Shown here: positions 49,675 through 59,000 of the stretch, piece by piece
How positions within the stretch are numbered: the stretch's first letter is position 1
How the letters are laid out: each line of letters starts with the position of its first letter
Source of the DNA: an uncultured Lachnospiraceae bacterium
GTDB taxonomy: Bacteria; Bacillota; Clostridia; Lachnospirales; Lachnospiraceae
Direction of reading: 5' to 3'
NCBI GenBank assembly: GCA_902798585.1
Contig: CADBXF010000008.1
Location: 39,194 to 103,193 of the forward strand
DNA length: 64,000 nt
The notes under the pieces: generated by a model
Seen by the model: the letters and a program-made list of their open reading frames with translations, nothing else
What the model was told of the DNA's origin: nothing
The model's database searches: none
Position numbers and translations under genes: made by a program

Positions 49675-51356
49675 AAGCGCTCCTTTAACTGTCCGTAGGT
49701 CAGCCTGTATTTTCCGACTGTCCCCGCCGCGCACACGGTATCCTCCGGGCTGCCTCTGCGGATTTCAAAATTCGGAGCCCCCTGTGCGTCAAGCATCGCG
49801 CGAAGGCTCACAATGCCCGCATTTTCCTCCGCGAGCTCCGCAAGATGCGTCACATAGATACCCCGGCAATCAAGGGCAAGAAAATGCGAAAGCACGCGCT
49901 TCCCCATGATCTGCGCATCATAGTTCGCCGCCGTGGTAAACAGTTCGTTGATGATGACGAAGGACCCCCGCTCCTCCTCGCGCATCATCGGGGCGAGGCG
50001 CACCAGCTCCTCCATGAGCTTGCCGCGGCCGGACTCCGCGCTCTCCTCCACCGAAAAATGCGACCGGATTTTCGCAAAGAAGGGAACATTTGCCGATTTT
50101 GCAGGCACATCGAGGCCCATCGCCGCGAAAAACACCAGCTGCCCGAGGCTCCGCGCAAAGGTCGTCTTTCCGCCCTGGTTCGGACCGGTGAGCACAAAGA
50201 ACCGCTCCCCTTCCCCGTAATAAAAATCGTTGGAAATCACGGGGCGTCCCTCCGGATACGAGGCAAGCGCAAGCGCAATATCATACAGCCCCTTCGCCTC
50301 CATGGGCGCTTCCCCGTCCGCCGCAGGGGTTGCGAAGGCAAAGCCTTCCCTCTCCATCTCCAGCTGAAAACCGCGAAAGGCAAGATAAAACGGAATCTCC
50401 CGCTCAAACCGTGAAAGCACCGGACGCGCGTACGAGGTCTCGTATTCCGCCGCCCTCTCCAGGGTGCGGAAGAAGTCCGGCTTCTTCTCCTTCAGCAAAT
50501 CAAGGCATGCACTTTCAATCTCCGAGAGCACCGAGTCCGTCACAAAGGGATTCGACATCCCCGCGAGTTCCCCGCCGTCGAAGAGCGAGAGCCACTCCTC
50601 GCAGGTGGCTTCGTGCGACGCCGCCTCTCCCGCCGGGCGCCGCTCCTCCGCGGCTCCCTCTGCTGTGCGAAGCCGCCCCGGGGCGCTATCCTCCACGGGC
50701 TCCACGCGGATGCGGTCCTTCTCATAAGTCACAACAAAGCGGATTCCCCGGATCTCGGAGAGAAGTCTCTGCGTCTCCTCCCGCATCCGGCGATATCCAC
50801 CGTCCTCGAGAAGCTCCGTAAGAATCCGGAGAAACTCCCGCATTCCGTCCGAAGCGGGCTCCGCCCCGGAAAGCACTTCCGCCAGCTCCTCGAACGCACT
50901 TATGTAAGCGCCGGCTTCGCGGAGCTTCCACACCGTTCTCTGCAGCGGATTCGAGGTCCTCTCCTTCTCGCGGATAAGCTCCTGCACGGCGGCTGCTTTC
51001 TCCGTAAACGCAAGCAGCGCACGATAAACCGGTTCCTTCTTTACATCCGCATACACAGCCCGCCGATAGGCCGTATCCTCCGCGCTTTTCGGCAAATAAA
51101 AAAACAGCTTCCGGACAGACTTCCACCGGGCCAATGTCATCTTGTCAATCACCGGAAGAAGATTCAAATCCTGATAAAACGCCTCGGTCTCCCCGCCGTC
51201 GTCGCCGATAAAATCCTCTCCGTGCAGATTCAGAATGCTGAATTCCCCGCAAGCTTCCGAAGCCCCGGCCGTCCCGACCGTGGAATCCGCAAGCCCGACC
51301 GCAGCCGGAGTTTTGATTTTCTTCTCAGTCAGTTTCATTTCGTCACACCAATTCAT
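49671..51356 (-). CDS. MutS-like ATPase, first of a pair
   Basis: A 561-residue paralogue of the following gene, again lacking mismatch-recognition domain I. A helical lever domain (residues about 60-390) precedes the ATPase: Walker A VLTGPNQGGKTTFARSLGQL, signature SAESGRGKLMEELVRLAPMM, Walker B SFVIINELFTTAANYDA and IYVTHLAELAEE. All ATP-site motifs look intact. The start is either the ATG at 51356 or at 51338; neither has a strong ribosome site. A promoter lies at 51408-51435. MutS-like tandem pairs of this kind are seen in clostridia but have no known role; involvement in recombination or DNA-structure handling is a guess. Confidence 0.85.
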   Translation of the reverse strand: MNWCDEMKLTEKKIKTPAAVGLADSTVGTAGASEACGEFSILNLHGEDFIGDDGGETEAFYQDLNLLPVIDKMTLARWKSVRKLFFYLPKSAEDTAYRRAVYADVKKEPVYRALLAFTEKAAAVQELIREKERTSNPLQRTVWKLREAGAYISAFEELAEVLSGAEPASDGMREFLRILTELLEDGGYRRMREETQRLLSEIRGIRFVVTYEKDRIRVEPVEDSAPGRLRTAEGAAEERRPAGEAASHEATCEEWLSLFDGGELAGMSNPFVTDSVLSEIESACLDLLKEKKPDFFRTLERAAEYETSYARPVLSRFEREIPFYLAFRGFQLEMEREGFAFATPAADGEAPMEAKGLYDIALALASYPEGRPVISNDFYYGEGERFFVLTGPNQGGKTTFARSLGQLVFFAAMGLDVPAKSANVPFFAKIRSHFSVEESAESGRGKLMEELVRLAPMMREEERGSFVIINELFTTAANYDAQIMGKRVLSHFLALDCRGIYVTHLAELAEENAGIVSLRAMLDAQGAPNFEIRRGSPEDTVCAAGTVGKYRLTYGQLKERL

Positions 51357-51407
51357 TTTTCATCCGCAGATGCGGAATCCCGCCTCAGCACACCCGCTCT
51401 TCTTCGC

Positions 51408-51435
51408 ATTGTACCACATCGGGTGCGCAATTCAA
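51408..51435 (-). promoter_or_regulatory. Promoter of the MutS-like pair
   Basis: Minus-strand TTGAAT (51430-51435), 16 bases, TACAAT (51408-51413) preceded by TG. The -35 lies in the right arm of an imperfect hairpin (GCAATTCA/TGAATTGC, 51426-51463) that may terminate the phosphotransferase transcript. Confidence 0.6.
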
Positions 51436-51464
51436 GCGAAAAGCGCTGCGCTCGTGAATTGCAT

Positions 51465-52727
51465 CTATGCCAGTTCGCCGTACTGCTCCAGCAAATCATA
51501 CACACCGTCCTCGGAGAGCACTCCCCGCTTCATCCCGGCAGGGAATCTGCCGTCCTCGTCGGCCGCAAAATCCGCCTTCCACAGGGGGCTTTCATAGTAC
51601 GCCTCCAGCGCGTCAATCGCCGTCCGAAGCTCCTGCCGCAGTTTCCCCGCGGCGCGCGTTTTCTTCGCCTTCGCGCCGAATTTTCCGATTTCCTTCAACA
51701 GGGCGGTTGCCCTGTCAAAGACGCCCTCCATCTCGCGGACGCGCAGCTCCCGCAGCGTTCCGCAGATTTCCTCCTCCGCATCGCCGAGCGCCTTAATCCG
51801 CGCAACGGTATTGCGCACCTCCCGCTCGCCGAGCTGCCGTTCGTCCTCGCCGCTTCCTTCCAGTCCGAGGGCACGGCGGATGTTGTATGTAAGCCACTCG
51901 ACCCATGTGTACGCAATCCCGTACAGCGCGTCGTACGCAAGAAAACCGTTGTCGTAAGCGCTCCGGTACCCCTCGTAAAAGGCCTCCAGATTCTCCCTCC
52001 GGTACGCGCCGTTCACCATGCCTGCCCATTGCAGCGCAAGGTCGACAAATGCCCCCACCGGGTTGCCGTACGCAAGGCACTCCAAATCGATGACGAAGGG
52101 CTTACCCCGGAACCACATCACATTTTTCGGGTCCATGTCATCGTCGCAGATGCTCACAATCGCCGGAAGCGCTTCCCGCGCCTCGTTGAGCCGCTGCTGC
52201 GCCTCCGTAAGCAGCTTTGTATTCTTCGCAAGAAGCTCCGCCACCGGGCTGTCTGCCTCCTGCGCCATCCGCGCATATCCCGCAAAATCAATCGTGCTCA
52301 GCTCCGGCGCATCCGGTTCCGCAGCCCTCGAATCGATTGCGTGAATCCTCCCAAGAAGCTCCCCGGCCTTCCGGCACTGCTCCGCCGTCACCGTGTTCGC
52401 GTCGGTGATCCGGCCCTTCTGCCAGCGGAAAATGTAGAAAAACTCCCCGTCGAGCTCCTGCATTTTCCGGCCCTTAAGTGTCAGCGCCGCCACCATCGGA
52501 ACGCGCGCTTCCTCAAGCCGCGCCTCCAGCGCTTCCGCCGCCGCATAGTTTTCCCTCGCGGTCGGACGCTTCATAATCTCCGGGTTTAAGCGCTTCACGG
52601 CATAGATTCCGCTGTCCGTGCGCACCTTGAACATGCGGTGCATCAGCCCGCCGGACACGGGCGTAATCTCCGCCGTGACCTCACCGAGTCCGCATCGCTT
52701 CATCAGTTTCGTTATCTTTTCGTTCAT
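51465..52727 (-). CDS. Aminoglycoside-phosphotransferase-fold protein fused to DUF4298
   Basis: A 420-residue fusion. Residues 1-310 have the APH/choline-kinase fold: TPVSGGLMHRMFKV near the start, catalytic loop ICDDDMDPKNVMWF (the usual His of HxD is Asp, but the catalytic Asp and Asn remain) and metal-binding VIDLECLAYGNP. Residues about 325-420 match DUF4298 (DRATALLKEIGKF, AYYESPLWKADFAADE, GMKRGVLSEDGVYDLLEQYG), normally an independent protein of about 90 residues. The kinase substrate is unknown; aminoglycoside resistance should not be assumed. The fusion links DUF4298 to small-molecule or protein phosphorylation. Confidence 0.82.
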   Translation of the reverse strand: MNEKITKLMKRCGLGEVTAEITPVSGGLMHRMFKVRTDSGIYAVKRLNPEIMKRPTARENYAAAEALEARLEEARVPMVAALTLKGRKMQELDGEFFYIFRWQKGRITDANTVTAEQCRKAGELLGRIHAIDSRAAEPDAPELSTIDFAGYARMAQEADSPVAELLAKNTKLLTEAQQRLNEAREALPAIVSICDDDMDPKNVMWFRGKPFVIDLECLAYGNPVGAFVDLALQWAGMVNGAYRRENLEAFYEGYRSAYDNGFLAYDALYGIAYTWVEWLTYNIRRALGLEGSGEDERQLGEREVRNTVARIKALGDAEEEICGTLRELRVREMEGVFDRATALLKEIGKFGAKAKKTRAAGKLRQELRTAIDALEAYYESPLWKADFAADEDGRFPAGMKRGVLSEDGVYDLLEQYGELA

Positions 52728-52811
52728 AGTTCAATCCTTATTCAGCCGTTACTTCCTTTCGTTGTTTCGCAGGGTATTTCCCCCGCGGCGCAGCATCGCA
52801 GCATTCGAACC

Positions 52812-54749
52812 TCAGTTTACCGCAAAATCCCCCGTTTTCAAGTTGTCGACAGCGCCCTGCCAATAGATGCGCAGGAAAATGTGGGCACTCCAATTCCAGG
52901 CCGACTCCTGCGAACCGTAGCACTCGCCCTCTGCAAGATTCCGGATTGCCGGCAGGAATTCCTCAAGCTTTTCCCGCGTGGTTTCCACGACAATCACCCG
53001 TCCGTCGGTAAGTCCCTCATCCCAGCCGGCGGGAACCCGGCCTTCTCCGAGCTCGTATTCCTTCACATTGGCAAAACCGTAATACCGGATACTCTCATAG
53101 ACCGGTTCCGTAATCTCCCGCATGCGAAGTCGAAGCTCCTTCTGTCCTGCCGGGCTTGCAAGCCACGCATCCCATGTGCTCTCCGAAGTACCGTATTCCG
53201 CCCGGTACCGTCGGATCAACTGCTCGCATCTCGTACGACCCGGTCCCAGAACAAAAGCGATCCGCATCAAATTGCCTTCCGGAACCTCCCCGTACTCCTC
53301 GCCGAGGCCGAACATCATCATGCCGTTCTCAGGGATCTGCTGCTCCTGCGGGTCCGGCGGAAGCGCTTCCGAATCATAAACCTCATCGGAGGCCGTTACC
53401 ATCGGTTCTCTCACGGGTCTTTGAACGCATCTCTCGCCCTCTGCCACATCCGGCAACCGCTCGCCCTCATAGTATCCGTCCTCAGCGGCCCAGACATTGG
53501 CTCCCCAGAAGAATCGCAGACACCACCCCTTCTCCCGCAACACATCCAATCCGGTCTCGGAGGGAATCGCACTTAAGCAAAGCGCTTTCCGGAATCCCGG
53601 GCAGAACTCCAGCAGCTGCTTTTTTGTGGTCAGCACAATGTAGTACTCGCCGTCAAAAGCGATTGCATCCGGGCACATCGCACGAATCCGATCCGCGGTG
53701 CTGGCGTACATTTCACCATGCCGCAGGACTGTCCACTCCGGCGTCGGAAGAAATCGGTAGAGTTCGTACGGCGTACGCTGCGCCTTGAATACTTCCATGT
53801 TTCCGTACCAGGTGCCGCGCAGCCAGTCAAACCACTCCACATCACTCATCCTGCCGTTCTCTCTCCGGCTTTTCTCCATCCTTTCCGCATACGCCGTATC
53901 CGTCAGCCCGACAGTATAGGCAATCCGCAGATATTCGTCATCCTCAATGAGAGAAAGCACTCTCCCGAGGTTGTAATCCAGATTTTCGGAACTGCCGTCA
54001 CCGCAGTAGTCCGTGGAATACTGCCGACGGGTGACATCATAGACATTTTTCCCGTTGCAGATTCCGACGACCTGTACATAGGGACTTCCGTAATACGTGT
54101 CCGTCGGAGGGAAAATGCGCACAACCTGCGCATCCTCCGCCAGCCGGAGCATCTCCGGATAGGTCAGTTCGAGAATCAGCTGCACCATATCGCCCTCTCC
54201 GCGGCGCGAGAGAAGTTCCGGATACTTAAGGAAGAACTGCTCCGTCTGCTCCTCGAACCATAAGCGGGGGCAAAGCGCCCGTTTCTCAAAGGCCGTGTAC
54301 TCCTCCTCGGTAAACTCGCCATCCGTATTTTTCCGCCGGTCGACGATCGAAGCCAACTTCGGAAAATGCTCCCTGAAATACGCATTTCCCTCTTCTTCCG
54401 GGTTTCCGAAAGAAACTTCCACCGTTATCTTCTCCGAAGCATCTGTCGTCCCGGGAATTCCGAGAACCTTCGTTTCCGGTTCCGTTATATCGACAACCGG
54501 CGTCGGTCTCTGTATGCCCTCCGGGAGCGCTGTCGGCGTCGCCGTAGGGGAAATCCCAAGCCAAAACGGTGTCGTCGGCGTCGCTGTCGGAGTTCCCATC
54601 GGGTCATAAATGTAACTGTTCACTCCGCTCCCCGGCACCTCCGTTTTCGCCGGAGTTTCGCCGGTCGCTCTCTTCGAATCGCAGGCGGACACGGCGAACA
54701 TTCCGCAGAACATACACAGTAAAACCAAACCATATAACCTTCTCTTCAT
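52812..54749 (-). CDS. Large lipoprotein of unknown function
   Basis: A 645-residue surface lipoprotein from the ATG at 54749 (GGGAG upstream). Signal peptide RRLYGLVLLCMFCGMF ends at lipobox AVSAC. A Thr/Pro-rich linker follows (TPTATPTTP, SPTATPTALPEG, residues 40-75), as in the anchored protein at 14882-15871. The mature part is Glu/Tyr/Arg-rich with two similar blocks: YELYRFLPTPEW ... FDGEYYIVLTTKKQLLEFCP and EPVYESIRYYGFANV ... RVIVVETTREKLEEFLPAIRN, an internal duplication. No enzyme motif is visible. Terminated before it reaches the kinase-fusion gene only by a short gap. Confidence 0.78.
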   Translation of the reverse strand: MKRRLYGLVLLCMFCGMFAVSACDSKRATGETPAKTEVPGSGVNSYIYDPMGTPTATPTTPFWLGISPTATPTALPEGIQRPTPVVDITEPETKVLGIPGTTDASEKITVEVSFGNPEEEGNAYFREHFPKLASIVDRRKNTDGEFTEEEYTAFEKRALCPRLWFEEQTEQFFLKYPELLSRRGEGDMVQLILELTYPEMLRLAEDAQVVRIFPPTDTYYGSPYVQVVGICNGKNVYDVTRRQYSTDYCGDGSSENLDYNLGRVLSLIEDDEYLRIAYTVGLTDTAYAERMEKSRRENGRMSDVEWFDWLRGTWYGNMEVFKAQRTPYELYRFLPTPEWTVLRHGEMYASTADRIRAMCPDAIAFDGEYYIVLTTKKQLLEFCPGFRKALCLSAIPSETGLDVLREKGWCLRFFWGANVWAAEDGYYEGERLPDVAEGERCVQRPVREPMVTASDEVYDSEALPPDPQEQQIPENGMMMFGLGEEYGEVPEGNLMRIAFVLGPGRTRCEQLIRRYRAEYGTSESTWDAWLASPAGQKELRLRMREITEPVYESIRYYGFANVKEYELGEGRVPAGWDEGLTDGRVIVVETTREKLEEFLPAIRNLAEGECYGSQESAWNWSAHIFLRIYWQGAVDNLKTGDFAVN

Positions 54750-54814
54750 AAATTTCTCCCTCCGAAAAACCAAAGTCTCGCATAAGCCTTGGATCTTTAT
54801 TATCTCACAAAACA

Positions 54815-54857
54815 GAAAAAAAACCAAGCGGAAGAAACTGTCCTGTTCCTTCCGCCT
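54815..54857 (-). terminator. Terminator of purL
   Basis: Minus-strand hairpin GCGGAAG-gaacaggacagttt-CTTCCGC followed by TTGGTTTTTTTT, 37 bases below the purL stop. Confidence 0.85.
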
Positions 54858-54893
54858 GAATCGTCCATGGAAATCCAATTGGTTTTTCGAGGT

Positions 54894-57800
54894 TTACAGA
54901 TAGTACGCCACGCCGCTCTCGAAGATCAGCTGGTTCTGCTCGCCGGTGATGTTCTTGGCAACGCCCTCGCCGCGGCGCTCGCTGTGCGCCATCTTGCCGA
55001 GCACACGGCCGTCCGGGGAGGTGATACCCTCGATTGCCCAGTAGGAACCGTTGGGGTTGAACTGCTCCACCATGGTCGGGTTGCCGTTTTCGTCAACGTA
55101 CTGCGTCGCAATCTGGCCGTTGTCGTAGAGCTTCTTAAGCCACTCGTCGTTCGCAACGAAGCGTCCCTCGCCGTGGGAAGCCGGGATGCTGTACACACCG
55201 CCGAGGGTTGCCTTCGCAAGCCAGGGGCTCTTGTTGGTAACAACCTTGGTGTACACGCTCTTGCTGATATGGCGGCCGATGTTGTTCATCGCAAGCGTCG
55301 GGCTGTCCGCGGTCTGCGGGCGAATCTCGCCGTAAGGCACAAGTCCGAGCTTAATCAAAGCCTGGAAACCGTTGCAGATACCTAAAGCCAGGCCGTCGCG
55401 CTCCTTGAGGAGACGGTTTACCGCGTCGCTGATGCGCGGGTTGCGGAAGGCGGTGGCGATGAATTTGCCGGAGCCGTCGGGCTCGTCACCTGCGGAAAAT
55501 CCGCCGGGGAACATCAGAATCTGTGCATCGTCGATGGCCTTTACAAAAGCCTCTACGGACTCCTGAATCGCAGGGCCGGTCATGTTGCGGAACACCACGG
55601 TTTCCACCTTGGCGCCGGCGCGCTGCCATGCAAGCATGGAGTCGTACTCGCAGTTGGTGCCCGGGAATACCGGGATGAATACCTTCGGAACCGCAATCTT
55701 GTTTTTCGCTACATAGACGGTCTTAGCGTCGAAGAGCTGCGTCGGAACCTTTGCGCTCTCAATGGCGTCGGCCATGTTCGAGCGGGTCGGGAACACCTGC
55801 TCAAGCGTTCCGGTGTAAGCTGCCAGAGCGTCCGCAAGCGGAAGCACCATGGCGTCGGCCTGACCGCACTCCGCCTTCTTCTCGTTCTCGCAGCAGCCGC
55901 TACCCATTTTCCATACGATGTTGCCGTCGCCGGTCACCTTGCCGACTTTGCGGTAAGCAATGCCTGCTGCGTCGAGCATCGCAAGCTTGTCCTCCTCGAT
56001 TTCCGCGAGGATGCTGCCGTAAGCCGGAGCCATGGCCTCCTCGTAGGAAACCTTGCCGCAGAGCTTGAAGCCGAGACCGTTACCGAAGGCCATCTTGCTC
56101 ATGGCCTCTGCGATACCGTTCTTGCCCAGGGCGTACATCGAGAGGAATGCTCCCTTGCCCGCAAGCTCGTGAATCGTATCGTACATCGCCATGGCCTTGT
56201 CGTAATCCGGAAGGTCATAGGCGTCCTTAGCCATATCAAATACAACCACGCGGCTGCCCGCCTTCTTGAACTCGTCGGTCACCACATCCGAAAGCTTCGC
56301 GATGTCAACGGCGAAGGACACGAGGGTCGGCGGAACATCAATCTCGTTGAAGGAACCGGACATGGAGTCCTTGCCGCCGATGGACGGAAGCCCGAGCTTC
56401 GTCTGCGCATCGTAGGCGCCGAGCAGAGCTGCCAGCGGCTCGCCCCAGCGCTTCGGGTCGTTGCCGAGTCTGCGGAAATACTCCTGGAAGGTGAAACGGA
56501 TCTTGCGGAAGTCGCCGCCGGAAGCAACAATCTTAGCCACCGAGCTGATGACCGCGTACGCAGAGCCGTGGAACGGGCTCCAGGACGAGAGGTACGGATC
56601 GAAGCCGTAGCTCATCATCGTCACGGTGTCGCTTGTGCCGTCCAGCACCGGAAGCTTTGCAATCATGGTCTGCGTGGGCGTCGCCTGGTAAACGCCGCCG
56701 TAGGGCATCGTCACCGTTGCGGCACCGATGGAGGAGTCGAACATCTCCACAAGGCCCTTCTTGGAGCAGACATTGAGGTCGGCAAGCATGGAAAGCCATG
56801 CGTTCCTGCGGCCTTCCGCCGTGTTCGAAGCCTCGCCGTAGCCGCCGATCTTGTCGGTCGCATGGGCCGTGTATTTGCTTTCCTTCGCAAAATACGAATC
56901 CTTCTTCGACGGTACCGTAACCTCCGCCGTGGTCTCCTGGTGAGCGCCGTTGGTGTCGAGGAACGCGCGGGAGATATTTACAATCTCCTTGCCTCTCCAC
57001 ACAAGCACAAGTCTCGGCTCTGCGGTCACCTCGGCAACCGTCACCGCCTCGAGGTTCTCCTCGTCGGCAAATGCAAGCATCGCCGGAACATCCTTCTTAT
57101 CCACGACAATCGCCATACGCTCCTGAGACTCGGAGATGGCAAGCTCCGTGCCGTCGAGACCTGCATACTTCTTCGGAACCTTGTCGAGGTCGACGCGAAG
57201 ACCCGCTGCAAGCTCGCCGATTGCTACGGAAACTCCGCCCGCACCGAAGTCGTTGCACTTCTTGATGAGGCTGCTGACCTCAGGGCGACGGAACAGTCTC
57301 TGGAGTTTGCGCTCCGTCGGAGCGTTACCCTTCTGAACCTCCGCACCGCAGGTGTGGATGGATTCCGTCGTATGCTTCTTGGAAGATCCCGTTGCCCCGC
57401 CGCAGCCGTCGCGGCCGGTGCGCCCGCCCATCAAGATAATGATGTCGCCGGGATCGCTGTTTTCTCTCTTTACATTGGCACGCGGAGCGGCGCCCATAAC
57501 CGCACCGATCTCCATGCGCTTTGCAACATAATTCGGATGATAAATCTCATCCACAAGGCCGGTCGCCAGACCGATCTGGTTTCCGTAGGAGCTGTATCCC
57601 TTCGCAGCGCCTGTCGTGAGCTTTCTCTGCGGAAGCTTGCCCGGAAGCGTCGCCTTCAGGGAAGCCGTCGGGTCTGCCGCGCCGGTGACACGCATCGCCT
57701 GATATACATAGCCGCGGCCCGAGAGCGGATCGCGGATTGCGCCGCCGAGGCAGGTAGCCGCACCGCCGAAAGGCTCGATCTCGGTCGGATGGTTGTGCGT

Positions 57801-58790
57801 CTCGTTCTTGAAGAACACAAGCCACTCCTCGGTCTCGGTCTTGCCGTCTCTCGTCACCGGAACCGGCACAACCACGGAGCAGGCGTTGATCTCGTCGGAA
57901 ACCTCCATGTCCGCAAGCTTGCCTTCCGCGCGAAGCTTCTTCATCGCGAGAAGAGCAACATCCATGAGGCAGATGAATTTGTCGGAGCGGCCCTTGTAAA
58001 GCACCTCGCGCTCCGCCTTGTATGCGTCAAATGCCGCCTTAATCGGCGCGCTGTAATCGCCCTCGTCAATCGTCACATCCGTGAGCTCCGTCTGGAATGT
58101 CGTGTGGCGGCAGTGGTCGGACCAGTAGGTATCCAGAACGCGAATCTCCGTCACGGACGGGTCGCGCTTCTCCTCGCCGCGGAAGTACTCCTGGATGAAC
58201 AAAAAGTCGCGGAAGGTCATCGCAAGGTTCAGGGAATCGTAGAGCTCCTTCAGCTCCTTTTCGCCCATGTCGCGAAATCCGTCAAAAATCTTAACATCTT
58301 CAGGCACCGCAAACTCCGCAACAAGCGTCTCCGGCTTCGTCTCGTCGGTCTCTCTCGAGTCCACGGGATTCACGCAGTATGCGCGGATTCCGGCAAACTC
58401 CTCGTCGGTCATCTCGCCCGAAAGCACATAGGTCGTCGCGCTGCGGATGATCGGCTCCTCCGCGTCGTTAAGGAGTTTCACGCACTGCTCCGCGGAATCG
58501 GCTCTCTGGTCGAACTGTCCTGGCAGATACTCCACGGAAAATACGCGGTCGCCCTTATTTTGCGGCAGTTTCTCCTCGTATACATCGTCGATCGGCGGCT
58601 CGGAAAATACGGTTCCGAGCGCCTTCCGGTATGTCTCCTCGCTGATATTTTCAACATCGTAGCGCACAAATACGCGCACATTTGTGAGCGTCTTCAGTCC
58701 GAGATACTCCCGGATTTCGCCTGCAAGTTCCTTCGCGCGAACCGCAAAAGGCGCCTTCTTCTCCACATAGATCCGTCTGACAAGACTCAT
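54894..58790 (-). CDS. purL: Phosphoribosylformylglycinamidine synthase, single-chain
   Basis: A 1298-residue enzyme that converts FGAR to FGAM in purine synthesis, combining PurS-like, PurL and PurQ parts. The ATG at 58790 lies after GGAGGCAG. N-terminal MSLVRRIYVEKKAPFA is followed by the AIRS-type synthase region (SDHCRHTTFQTEL, FKNETHNHPTEIEPFGGAAT, GAGGVSVAIGELA, PSIGGKDSMSGSF) and the glutamine amidotransferase (FPGGFSAGDEPDGS, nucleophile Cys in LGICNGFQAL, His in SHGEGRF). All catalytic residues look intact. Length is typical of the large clostridial type. Transcribed alone from an extended -10 upstream. Confidence 0.97.
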   Translation of the reverse strand: MSLVRRIYVEKKAPFAVRAKELAGEIREYLGLKTLTNVRVFVRYDVENISEETYRKALGTVFSEPPIDDVYEEKLPQNKGDRVFSVEYLPGQFDQRADSAEQCVKLLNDAEEPIIRSATTYVLSGEMTDEEFAGIRAYCVNPVDSRETDETKPETLVAEFAVPEDVKIFDGFRDMGEKELKELYDSLNLAMTFRDFLFIQEYFRGEEKRDPSVTEIRVLDTYWSDHCRHTTFQTELTDVTIDEGDYSAPIKAAFDAYKAEREVLYKGRSDKFICLMDVALLAMKKLRAEGKLADMEVSDEINACSVVVPVPVTRDGKTETEEWLVFFKNETHNHPTEIEPFGGAATCLGGAIRDPLSGRGYVYQAMRVTGAADPTASLKATLPGKLPQRKLTTGAAKGYSSYGNQIGLATGLVDEIYHPNYVAKRMEIGAVMGAAPRANVKRENSDPGDIIILMGGRTGRDGCGGATGSSKKHTTESIHTCGAEVQKGNAPTERKLQRLFRRPEVSSLIKKCNDFGAGGVSVAIGELAAGLRVDLDKVPKKYAGLDGTELAISESQERMAIVVDKKDVPAMLAFADEENLEAVTVAEVTAEPRLVLVWRGKEIVNISRAFLDTNGAHQETTAEVTVPSKKDSYFAKESKYTAHATDKIGGYGEASNTAEGRRNAWLSMLADLNVCSKKGLVEMFDSSIGAATVTMPYGGVYQATPTQTMIAKLPVLDGTSDTVTMMSYGFDPYLSSWSPFHGSAYAVISSVAKIVASGGDFRKIRFTFQEYFRRLGNDPKRWGEPLAALLGAYDAQTKLGLPSIGGKDSMSGSFNEIDVPPTLVSFAVDIAKLSDVVTDEFKKAGSRVVVFDMAKDAYDLPDYDKAMAMYDTIHELAGKGAFLSMYALGKNGIAEAMSKMAFGNGLGFKLCGKVSYEEAMAPAYGSILAEIEEDKLAMLDAAGIAYRKVGKVTGDGNIVWKMGSGCCENEKKAECGQADAMVLPLADALAAYTGTLEQVFPTRSNMADAIESAKVPTQLFDAKTVYVAKNKIAVPKVFIPVFPGTNCEYDSMLAWQRAGAKVETVVFRNMTGPAIQESVEAFVKAIDDAQILMFPGGFSAGDEPDGSGKFIATAFRNPRISDAVNRLLKERDGLALGICNGFQALIKLGLVPYGEIRPQTADSPTLAMNNIGRHISKSVYTKVVTNKSPWLAKATLGGVYSIPASHGEGRFVANDEWLKKLYDNGQIATQYVDENGNPTMVEQFNPNGSYWAIEGITSPDGRVLGKMAHSERRGEGVAKNITGEQNQLIFESGVAYYL

Positions 58791-58839
58791 GTTCTGCCTC
58801 CGTCCCGGGCCCTCACCGGCCCGATTTTTCTTACCCACG

Positions 58840-58845
58840 ATTATA
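58840..58845 (-). promoter_or_regulatory. -10 element of the purL promoter
   Basis: Minus-strand TGGTATAAT gives TATAAT at 58840-58845, 50 bases before the purL start. No clear -35 (TTTATT at 17 bases). I see no purine riboswitch in the short leader. Confidence 0.55.
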
Positions 58846-58904
58846 CCACCCGCACAACCATAAATAAAATGAATATCAGTCATTGATTTTATAAGCTCTG
58901 CTTA

Positions 58905-58933
58905 TTGTTTTCGGGCATTTTCTGTGCTATACT
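58905..58933 (+). promoter_or_regulatory. Promoter of the MraY-like gene
   Basis: TTGTTT (58905-58910), 17 bases, extended -10 TGCTATACT with TATACT at 58928-58933. It is divergent from the purL promoter, and the two cores are about 60 bases apart. Confidence 0.65.
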
Positions 58934-59000
58934 TTTCTTACGATCATCATGGAGCAGTGCCCCTTGCGATCGCAATATGCAGTCTCACGGAGGCGGTTTC

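Noticed and set aside
56169..58886. A 905-codon plus-strand open frame opposite purL
   Set aside because: It is the mirror of a clear, complete purL. Its translation is His/Arg/Leu-rich with no domain or ribosome site, a typical shadow frame in GC-rich DNA.
58791..58900. Purine riboswitch before purL
   Set aside because: The leader after the -10 is only about 45 bases, too short for the aptamer, and no conserved core is visible.
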